DNA from: Chara braunii
Taxonomy: Eukaryota > Streptophyta > Charophyceae > Charales > Characeae
Direction of reading: 5' to 3'
Assembly (NCBI GenBank): GCA_003427395.1
Contig: BFEA01000057.1
Coordinates: 2,145,420 to 2,170,932 of the forward strand
Length of the DNA: 25,513 bases
Of the stretch, positions 17,658 through 25,470 are shown in pieces. How positions within the stretch are numbered: the stretch's first letter is position 1; each line of letters starts with the position of its first letter. The notes beneath the pieces were generated by a model, which worked only from the letters and a program-made list of their open reading frames with translations, made no database searches and had not been told where the DNA came from. Made by a program: the position numbers and the translations under genes.

Positions 17658-18919
17658 CTACTGGCCAGATGTGTTTCCCGAGTTCATGCTCGTAGAGACA
17701 CCACTATGGGCGAAAGATCCCCCAAAACCACCTTTGGGAGCAATCTTTTGAGAGACCTCATTTTTACACTGAAATTGTTGGTGACCATACTCAGTGCAAT
17801 TAATGTAAGCCCCTCGCGAATATCTGTCCCTCCACACATCTTGATCCAGACCAGGCCTCACCTAAGTCGGAGTCTTGGTTGAGTTTTGAGTCTGCCCTTG
17901 ACTCTTTTGTTGTCCGCCCTTCCCGCGGCCATCTGCCTTTCCTTTTGTGATGGCGGGGAGGTTGCTACCCTCTGCACTATCCTCGCTGCCCATCTTTGTG
18001 TCCTCCACAAGTTTAGAAAGGTCGTTGATCTCGGTTTGATTCCCTTCGGAATCAACCATCATCAAACGACTTCCCTTCTTCTTCCACTCTTGTGGAGGCT
18101 TCTTCTTTCGTCCGTCCGCAGCTAACTGTTGAGCCCCTCCCAACTTGGCCTCTAAGTCTAAGGCCTTGTTGCTGAAGGTCTCAAGGATGTGATACTCGAT
18201 GCTTGCCTCACTAAGCAACAAATTCTTGATGTCTGTGGGAAGACATCTCAAGAACATGGTAAGGACCTGGGGATCATAGCGAACTCCCGACACTACTACC
18301 AGTTTCTCTACGACACTAGCGAGCTCCCGCACAGTCTTGTACTTCCTAGTATCAAGACAGGTCAACGCATCAGTGGCTTGGTGAGCCTGCCGAGGGTTGT
18401 GCCATCGTGCCTCAACTAAGTCCATAAAGCTTTCTAAACTCTAGGTCTGCGCCCAGTCATTCATTCGCCCGACAAAGCCCTTTGTCGCTGTATACCCATT
18501 CAACCATCTTGCCGCCAACCCTTCTAAATAAGAAGCGGCAGTGATCACCTCCTCCTTGCCGCAGTGTTCGCTTGGCCCTCACCCACAATGGAACCATCCT
18601 CAGCCAAGTGTCGAGGGCCTCATCCTTCTTGTCTCCTGTGAAGACAGTTGGAGGTTTCATTGGGGTCTTTGGATACCAAGGTTGTTGTGGTCCAGTCGGC
18701 GACTGAACCGCCTGCTGCCCTGAAGCTGCAGCAGCTGGACTTGAAGATGAAGAAGCTACAGCCTGCGTTCCTGCTGTTGACATACCACCTAGTGGGACAC
18801 CGAATTGCGGAGCAAAGGGGCCTGATATCACTGGCAAAGGAACCGGATGTATAGATTGGCTGTGTCCTGATACGTGGCCCGCTAGGTATGGAGGGTAGTG
18901 GTCCTTCCCTTCCCTGCAC
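17658..18919 (-). pseudogene. gag core, C-terminus and zinc knuckle (element 5)
   Basis: Three overlapping frames contain the gag core: KPPTVFTGDKKDEALDTWLR, VPLWVRAKRT, WVYSDKG, then MDLVEARWHNPRQAHQATDAL and VEKLVVVSGVRYDPQVLTMF with a Lys/Gly-rich tail. The 187-aa frame 17862-18425 is the longest. The zinc knuckle reads AYINCTEYGHQQFQC, with Tyr in place of the first Cys. Gag forms the particle, and the knuckle packages RNA. Confidence 0.85.
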
Positions 18920-19059
18920 TGCTCTCAGTATCTGGTCAAGGGTTGACTGGATGAAATCCAGTCAACTGTAAAGATATTCATGTTTAACAGATTCGACTGG
19001 AAGATCTTTCCTAGATCATCAGCCACCACCTCCAGCAGGTAGTGCTACTCCGCATTCAG

Positions 19060-19438
19060 TTAGAGAAGCAAAGGGAAGCTACTATAAGACGAGATCAGAT
19101 AAAAAAACACAAAGCCAGATTGGAGAGCAGAGAGGCAGACCAGGCTGCATTGGAGAGAGTAGACGATTCGACCTTGGGCTGTACTGCGAACCAGCCATCT
19201 GACTGGTGGAGGGTCCTTCATTTGTCCCATTAGTCGAGACAAAGGACATGGCGAAAGTTCCTGACGTCTGCTGACCTTGGGAGGTCGCTGCTGAAGTAGC
19301 CGTAGCTTCAACACTTGTTGCCGCCCCCGCTAAAGCACGCTCTGCAGCTGCTGCTGCCTCCCTAGCGGTTTGCAAATGTTGGGCCCTTGCTTCGGCCCTG
19401 AACCTTCTTTCGTCCCCTGGTAGCAGAACCTGAAACAC
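19060..19438 (-). pseudogene. gag N-terminal region, Ala-rich coiled coil (element 5)
   Basis: The 118-aa minus-strand frame has FRAEARAQHLQTAREAAAAA followed by ERALAGAATSVEATATSAAT, an Ala/Glu/Arg-rich stretch typical of the coiled-coil start of plant gypsy gag, then a Ser/Thr/Gln linker. It lies between the leader and the gag core. Assignment rests on position and composition, not on a domain match. Confidence 0.6.
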
Positions 19439-20159
19439 TACCGGAAATCCGCTTGTCTCCCACCGTGTTTCTCCTATCGCCAGCTTCTCCTTCCCAACTT
19501 CCTGTTCCGCTCATCAGCTAGGCAGTTCACTGTCTGCACTAGTGCCCTCACTGGGGCCTACCACAGCATGTGACTGACCGGGTTGAAAAATAATTAGAAA
19601 TAAATTAAATTAATATTCGGTAAGTAACCTAGACTACTATTTAAGTAGTGTCTGCAACATTTACACAGACTGTTCACATGTCTACTCCTACCTTGACTAG
19701 TTTCACTCACAGCAGCGTTCATAAGAACTGGCTATGGTAGATCACTACAGTTCTAGTCTAAACTGCCTGTTAGGTGTTAGCAGTCTGTTCACCAAATAAG
19801 AATAAACTTCAATAAAGGGGAAACTATGCGCGAGTCACAAAAATGAGTTATAATTGCAGTATGGGCCAAAATACAGTTTCGAATTGCAGTTTGGGCAATG
19901 TATACAACCCAGCTTTCTGGCCAGGTAGGGTGCTCCAAGTACAATTGCAAACTGTATCTTGCCCCATAGTGCAATTATAACTCGTTTTTGTGACTCTACT
20001 GAAGTTACCCCAAGAATAAATCATGTGAGCAGATGTATGCACAATGGAAATAGTTGTGTATGTAGTTGAGCACCAATTGGAATCACCCTTCCCCTATTTC
20101 CAACGTACCTGTCCGCATCATCGAGCAGCGATGACTAAGGTGTGCATAAACGTCCCACC
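19439..20159 (-). other. 5' leader of element 5
   Basis: This AT-richer stretch between the LTR and gag has no coding potential. It contains the foldback element (19817-20011). No match to the tRNA-Met primer site was seen next to the LTR end at 20160, where the minus strand reads GGTGGGACG. Confidence 0.65.
19817..20011. mobile_element. 195-bp foldback / MITE-like element
   Basis: The left arm 19817-19886 and right arm 19942-20011 are 70 bases each and complementary at about 57 positions. The inner 55 match at about 49, including GAGTCACAAAAA and GAGTTATAATTGCA. The spacer is 55 bases. The element begins GGGG and ends CCCC. The 9 bases outside each end are TTCAATAAA and AAGAATAAA, sharing the last six. 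Long terminal inverted repeats with about 9-bp target repeats suggest a Mutator-like MITE. A self-complementary leader structure is the alternative. Confidence 0.65.
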
Positions 20160-20640
20160 TGTAACAAGGCGGAGACAGGGCAGCGAGGCTGGGAGAGGGA
20201 GGAAGAGGGAGGGAGAGTGAGAGCACACACACATGCTCACTCAACTTGAAGCAGAGTCGCAAACTCAACACGACTCTACCGACGCAGACACAAAGTGGCA
20301 AAGTGGCAAAGTCGCAGTCTTGGATTCCTGAATACAATGTCGAAGCATAGTCACACTGAACACAAGCAATGAGGCTGAAAACTGGTTGCCCGTACTGGGC
20401 CTGAGTCCGGTCTTAAGTATCGGACTCAAGTTCAGTCCCGAGGGCAGAAATGGAAATTGCCTCAGGGCTGAACTGAAAATCGAAGGTCTGAGTCTGGGCG
20501 CCAGAATGCCGGATGGCGCCAAGTATCGAAATCCGGAAGTGCCAAAAGAGGAATTTGAGAACGGGCGCCAACTGCAGAGGGCGCCAACAGTCAGGGGCCT
20601 GAGAACAGAGACCCAAAAATGAAATAGCAGCCTGGCGGGT
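20160..20640 (-). repeat. Truncated 5' LTR of element 5
   Basis: The reverse complement aligns with the second half of the LTR 21907-22772: shared GGCGCC segments, CCAAGACT.CGACTTTGC, GCCACTT.GTGTCTGCGTC, GAGTTGAGTGAG and a CTCTCCCAGCCTCG end. It ends ...TTGTTACA at 20160. The first roughly 390 bases of the LTR are missing at the junction with element 6. Confidence 0.85.
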
Positions 20641-20659
20641 GGTAACCCGCGGACCAGGA

Positions 20660-21870
20660 TCTTCCCATTCCGGAAAGGCCCGGTGAAAGCTTGTCCATGG
20701 ATTTCATGGATACACTAGTCACCAGCAAGAGTGGCATGAAGTACATCTTGTCCATGGATTTCATGGATGCACTAGTCACCAGCAAGACTGGCACGAGGTA
20801 CATCTACGTCATCGTGGATAAATTTAGTAAGTATACTAGACTAGTAGTTATGCCAGAAACAGCAAAGACTGAGTACGTGATCAGACTATTTAAGGAAAAC
20901 TGGGTTTAGAGACTTTGGCCGACCGAAGTCTATAATTAGCGACAGGGATGTCCGATTCACCAGTCATCTGTGAAAGGCCGCAGCTGTCGAACAAGGAACG
21001 CAGTTGCAGATGACATCTGGAAACCATCCGGAGGCAAATGGACAGGCAGAGCAGATGAACCGCGCTGTCCAACACTTGCTGAGGCATTACATTAAGCCTA
21101 ATCAAGTGGACTGGGATGAGAAGCTCGCTCTCATCGCCAGCCTGTACAACAATGCAGTTCATAGTGCTACGGGAGTAAGTCCTAACAGCCCACTACTTAC
21201 GTTCAAACCTAGACTCCATCTTGACTTTCTGCTACCTGACAATCAGCCCACTGCTGCTCCAGGAACTTTGGAATTTGCTTATAGATATGAGAAGCATATG
21301 CAGCAGGCTGTAGAACACATGCACAAAGCACAGGCGGCAATGATCGAGTCTGAGAACAAACACCGCTGCCCATTTACGTTTCAAGTAGGGGACAGAGTCT
21401 GGGTCAAGGCTTCTGAACTGGGACAGGAGCACGGGAATTCCCGTAAGCTCATGCCACAGTATTTTGGACCATGGGAGGTTCTGGATGTGGTTGGGAATGA
21501 ACCAGACGGACCCTCATATGTTATTCGGATCCCTGGACAACTTCGTACCTACCCTGTTTTTCACGCCTCTAAGCTTGCACCATCCAAAGAAACTGATCAG
21601 TTTCCCACTCGTCGCTCAATGCTGCCTCCAACCATGGACGGAGAAGTCGACATCGATGACATCGTGGACCACAAGGAAATGCCGGTTCCAAGACCGACAG
21701 GCAGGGAACGTCCTCCGAAGCCGAAGTTGCAGTACAGAGTTCGGTTCAGACATCACACTGATCCAAAGGAGGATAGATGGTTCACACGGGAGGGGCTGAT
21801 GCAGACCGCACCGCAGGTTGTCGCCCACTATGAGAACTTGCTGCAGAAAGGAAAGCGCCAGATTGAATGA
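20660..21870 (+). pseudogene. Integrase with chromodomain-like tail (element 6)
   Basis: The first catalytic Asp motif SMDFMDTLVTSKSG occurs twice through an in-frame 57-bp duplication. The second Asp (ISDRDVRFTSH) follows after a frameshift and TAG near 20907. From 21004 a frame of 288 aa is fully open: HPEANGQAEQMNRAVQHLLR with the catalytic Glu, FQVGDRVWVKASELGQEHGN, YVIRIPGQLRTYPVFHASKL and the chromo-like YRVRFRHHTDPKEDRWFTRE. This is the best preserved C-terminal half in the window. The integrase would still be inactive because of the duplication, the frameshift and a TGA near 20970. Confidence 0.9.
20691..20804 (+). repeat. 57-bp in-frame tandem duplication in integrase
   Basis: Units 20691-20747 and 20748-20804 differ at 4 bases. 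Each encodes the 19-residue segment around the first catalytic Asp. The differences indicate that the duplication is not recent. Confidence 0.95.
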
Positions 21871-21895
21871 ACTTCTCAGAGGACTAGCGAAGTAT

Positions 21896-21906
21896 GGAGG
21901 AGGGAA
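21896..21906 (+). promoter_or_regulatory. Polypurine tract of element 6
   Basis: GGAGGAGGGAA directly before the LTR start TGCGAGG. Confidence 0.82.
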
Positions 21907-22772
21907 TGCGAGGATCAAGGCCTCGATCTGCCCTACTGGCCCTATTTTCTGTATGGTCAGCCGCCCTAAGTGAAGGCAGGCTCGACCCAGGGCCTACAGG
22001 CCTGTTTTGGGGTCACCACGCAACTGGGTAATATCAGGCAGTTGCGCAGCGCCATTTGGTTGAGAGCGCCCAAGCCCAGGCTGCCTCTTTTTGAATGTAA
22101 CCGAGGCAGGCCCTGGGCCAGATTCGCAGGATGGACCGAACACAGGCCACAGACAGTTGAACACGGGCAACCAGCACAGGCCCAGGGCCTGATTTGTTTG
22201 GTCTGGGGCTCAGCCTCTTTGGGCCTACCGGAAGCTTCTAGGCAGGGGCCCAGCGCAGCCAAGCTGCACGCAAGGCAGGTAAGCCACTTCCATTTAGGAA
22301 AGGTGTTATGGACTCCGCCAGGCCTCGATCCGTGGTCTATCTTTTTGCTGTTTTGGCTGCATCCCGTTTTCGGCCTGGCACCCTTTTTCCAAACCCCTCC
22401 TTTGGCACCGTAGGATTTTGGGCAACTGGCGCCATGCTACAATTCGGGCGCCACTTTCAAATACCGCATTTTTCAGTTCTGTTCTCGGGGCCTTCACAGA
22501 AATGCCCCTGGTGTCGTACGTGTCACCGGTACTTATAGCGGCTCCCCGTACGGTATGGGGAGCAGTCTCGTACCAGTTTTCTGTTGTACTCGTACTCAGT
22601 GGACTTGCTTCGACATGGTGTTCGGAAATCCAAGACTTCGACTTTGCAACTTTGCCACTTCGTGTCTGCGTCCGTCGAGTCGTGTCGAGTCTGCGTCGAG
22701 TTGAGTGAGTGTGTGCGTGTGTTCTCACTCTCTCCCTCTCTCTCCCAGCCTCGTTGCCTCAGTACCGTCACA
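21907..22772 (+). repeat. LTR between elements 6 and 7, 866 bp
   Basis: It starts TGCGAGG after the polypurine tract and ends ACCGTCACA next to a primer-binding site. It carries CCGCCCTAAGTGAAGGC at 21961-21977, shared with the LTRs at 3902 and 6013. It can therefore be the 3' LTR of element 6 and, by position, the 5' LTR of what follows. Confidence 0.88.
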
Positions 22773-22773
22773 C

Positions 22774-22785
22774 TGGTATCAGAGC
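22774..22785 (+). promoter_or_regulatory. Primer-binding site for initiator tRNA-Met
   Basis: TGGTATCAGAGC, the perfect complement of the 3' end of plant initiator tRNA-Met, lies one base after the LTR end CA. It primes minus-strand cDNA synthesis and proves that a 5' leader follows. Confidence 0.92.
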
Positions 22786-22866
22786 AGTTCAAACCCGCCC
22801 AACCCACCCTGCTTCGTCATCACCACCTGGCCATCATCAACGTCATCGCCTCGATCTTCGCCGCCG

Positions 22867-22996
22867 TGCCACGTCATCATCGTCATCGTCAGGATTGTCA
22901 TCGTCATGCCACGTCATTATCGTCACCGCCCCCATCGTCGTCGTTGTGCCACGTCACCATCGTCGTGCCCGTCGTCCTTGTCGCCGTGCCATGCCA
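22867..22996 (+). repeat. 40-bp periodic repeat with TGCCACGTCA core
   Basis: TGCCACGTCA occurs at 22867, 22907 and 22947, and a degenerate TGCCATGCCA at 22987, exactly 40 bases apart. The bases between are CGTC/ATCGTC-rich. The core matches the ACGT-type C/G-box bound by plant bZIP factors. Confidence 0.82.
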
Positions 22997-23029
22997 TCGT
23001 AGGGGAATGCCACGAACCCGCCCGACTGA

Positions 23030-24429
23030 ACAAGATTACCGCACTACAGACGGGTTGCTGTTTGAGAACACGAACGTATTCGACCGCCTATGCATTCCCA
23101 ACTGTGAGGAGATCCGTAGTTTGATCCTAGGGGAATGCCACGACACAGAGGGACATTTCACTTGGCAAAAGACTCTAGCCAACCTGACGCGTGCGTACAC
23201 CTGGCCCGGAATGAAGAATGATTGCATAGAGTATGTCCGCAGTTGCAAAGTTTGCCAGAGGAACAAGAGCACTAGGCGTGCCCCTCTAGGTCTTCTCAGA
23301 CCCTTGCCTATTCCTGATCATCCAGGAGACTCAGTGTCCATAGACTTCATGGACACCAGTCAAGAGTAGACACGGTAAGAGCCAAGTCATGGTCATAGTT
23401 GACCGATTTAGCAAGTATGCAGTTTTTGTTCCTTTGCTTGCAGAGGCACGTACAGACTTAGTTATACAAAAGTTCTTTGATTTTTGGGTTAGTGAGAATG
23501 GAATCCCGTTGTCGATAGTTAGCGATAGAGATAGTAGCTTCAGCAGCCAGAACTGGCAAGAACTCATGAGAGTCTACGGATCTAAACTGTTGATGCCGTC
23601 TGGCCGCCATCCAGAGACTAACGGTCAGACAGAACATATGAACAAGATCCTGCAGCAAGTTCTGCGCATGTACATTAGACCAGATCAGATCAACTGGGAC
23701 GAGATGTTACCCAAGGTAGCTAGCGCATACAACAACAACGTGCATCTGTCCACCTGTCGCACCCCCAACTAGTTGCACAAGTCCTTTAGACCGCGCAGAC
23801 CATTCGAAGGACTGAACCCGGATCAGATTCACAGACTACCGCCCGATACCAGAGAGTTTGCGATACAGCACGGGAAAGAATTAACAACTGTTGTTGAGAA
23901 CCTCATGAAGGCCCAACATAGAATGATAGAACAAGCTAATAAACACCGTCGCCCATCGCAGTTTCAAGTAGGCGACTTAGTCTGGGTCAAGGCTAAAGAG
24001 TTTGCACCTGAGGAGAACATCTCGCAGAAGTTACTGCCTGCATATAGAGAACCGTGGCCGGTTCTAGAGGTCAAGGGCGGAGAAGATGGACCGTCCTATA
24101 CTATAGAGATCCCATCACACCTCCACACCTATCCTGTGTTCCATGCTTCAAAGCTGTTGCCGTGTGTCACAAGTCAACAGTTCCCTTCAAGAAGATCCAT
24201 GATCCCTCCGGATATGGACGGAAGCTATGACATTGACGACATTGTAGATGAAGATGTGTTTAGAACAGGAGGTAGAGGTCGTCCCCAAAAACAGTATAAG
24301 GTCCGGTTTGCTTATCAAGAACCGGAAGACGACCGCTGGTTTACCAGGACAGAACTTTTAGAAACAGCTCCCGACATAGTCAGAGCCTACGAGCGTGATA
24401 AGAAGGGTATAGGTCGTGCCTTGGACTGA
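23030..24429 (+). pseudogene. Integrase with chromodomain-like tail (element 7)
   Basis: The zinc domain is complete: His pair in GECHDTEGHFTW and Cys pair in RSCKVCQRNK. The catalytic residues are all present: SVSIDFMDT, SIVSDRDSSF and HPETNGQTEHMN. There is only one frameshift (near 23363-23370) and one TAG (23770-23772, in place of the Gln of PNQLH). The rest, 23773-24429, is open for 218 aa and includes FQVGDLVWVKAKEF, YTIEIPSHLHTYPVFHASKL and YKVRFAYQEPEDDRWFTRTE. This is the least damaged integrase in the window. The chromo-like tail keeps the Trp lost in elements 2 and 4. Confidence 0.92.
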
Positions 24430-24454
24430 AATATTCTCGGAGGACCTCGAATTT

Positions 24455-24467
24455 AGGACGGCGGGAG
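24455..24467 (+). promoter_or_regulatory. Probable polypurine tract of element 7
   Basis: AGGACGGCGGGAG sits between the integrase stop and TGAAACGG, in the same relative place as the tracts of elements 1 and 6. It is interrupted by pyrimidines, so it is either weak or mutated. Confidence 0.6.
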
Positions 24468-25308
24468 TGAAACGGTTTTCACCTTTTGAAGTCGCAGATG
24501 TAGAGCCCAGGGTTCGATCNCTGGCCCTCACCCTACCGATGTATAGTATCTGTGTCGGCCCCAAGGCTTGAACCCACGACCTGTGTATTTGTAACAGTTA
24601 GTAGTCTGTCGTAGGGTCTCATAGGAAGCAGGGGTTTGATCTGTAGATCTATTGAGTAGGAGTCTTAGCGAGTTCCAAAAGCTAGCTGTAGTCCTTCTAG
24701 AAGGTCAGCAAGTGGGCAAGTGGGCAAATGGTGAGTCAAGTGGTGGACTAAACTGCAGTGCAATTGCAGTACGACTACGGTAGGTTAGCAGTGACTCCAC
24801 AGTCAGTCAGCGGTAAGGTCCAATCAGTCCCAGTCCGGTCCAGCAAGTACCACGAGGGACTGTGAGCACCATGGGCCGATGGAAAGGGGCAGACCACCGA
24901 GTTTCAGAAGTATAAATGAAGAGGCAGCGCCCAGCCATTCATTCATTCATGCGTGAGCCATGCGGAAGCGCTGCCACAACGACTTGTGCAAGGAGGTCTG
25001 CAGTGAGCCCGGAGGACGCAGTGGGCGAGAGAGGAGGAGCATAGCATAGCGATAGGGTAGCGGCGGCTAGTGCCGCCATAGCTGTAGATGAGGTTCAATG
25101 TGTGTGTGTGTTGTGTGAGTGCAGAGTAACGCGTGTGGGATATCCAGGGTGATCCAGTGTGTACGAACAAAAAGTTGTTTGGGCGTTGAGTCGCCATAGC
25201 CATCGGAAGTGAACTCTTATCTGGGTTGTCATATCTATGAGTTTTGAGTGGGCGTTGCGCTACTGTTTGTATACATGTAAAGTGTGAATGAAAGCAAGTC
25301 TGATTGCA
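24468..25308 (+). repeat. LTR after element 7, about 841 bp
   Basis: It starts TGAAACGG by alignment of the integrase 3' ends, and ends GATTGCA two bases before a primer-binding site. It holds a TATA box at 24911 and three copies of ATTC near 24937. An N lies at 24520 inside a sequence like a tRNA T-arm. No second copy of this LTR is in the window. Confidence 0.72.
24911..24917 (+). promoter_or_regulatory. TATA box in LTR after element 7
   Basis: TATAAAT lies about 443 bases into the LTR. The transcript would start near 24940 and run through the primer site at 25310. Confidence 0.7.
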
Positions 25309-25309
25309 T

Positions 25310-25321
25310 TGGTATCGGAGC
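25310..25321 (+). promoter_or_regulatory. Primer-binding site for tRNA-Met, one mismatch
   Basis: TGGTATCGGAGC differs from the perfect initiator tRNA-Met complement by one base (A to G). It follows the LTR end GCA after one T. Confidence 0.85.
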
Positions 25322-25470
25322 TGGTACCCGCTATTCCATGTGCGCCGTCGTGTGCAGGGCCTGATGCGCCATAGCAGAGGTGGCCACCGAGGGTTATAAT
25401 CTGCCATAGCGGATCTGAAGGTTGGAGAAGCCGCCGCGCACCTGCAAAGAAGACCACGACGAAGAAGAAG

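Larger units (their letters stand above)
15501..20640 (-). mobile_element. Element 5: gypsy element, minus strand, 5' LTR to RNase H
   Basis: Reading leftward there is a 5'-truncated LTR (20640-20160), a leader of about 700 bases with a foldback element, gag, protease, RT, RNase H and the first part of the linker (VVDGLLFLEKAG), where it stops at 15501. Integrase, chromodomain and 3' LTR are missing. It is the closest relative of element 1 and serves as the reference for that element's deletions. Confidence 0.9.
20645..22772 (+). mobile_element. Element 6: integrase to LTR of a gypsy chromovirus
   Basis: It begins inside integrase (DLPIPERPGESLSMDFMD) and runs through the chromodomain-like tail, polypurine tract and a full LTR. 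All earlier genes are missing. Its proteins are closest to those of element 1. Its left end abuts the truncated LTR of element 5 in opposite orientation. Confidence 0.88.
22774..25308 (+). mobile_element. Element 7: recombinant gypsy unit, leader plus integrase plus LTR
   Basis: The primer site and about 230 bases of leader, including 40-bp repeats, are followed directly by the integrase zinc domain. Gag, protease, RT and RNase H are deleted. The integrase is a different lineage from element 6. The closing LTR at 24468 does not resemble the opening LTR at 21907, so this is probably two different elements joined by recombination rather than one element. Confidence 0.72.

Noticed and set aside
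22584-23369. A 261-aa open frame running from the LTR into integrase
   Set aside because: It crosses the LTR end, the primer site and the minisatellite. Only the last part (from about 23030) is integrase. The rest is chance.
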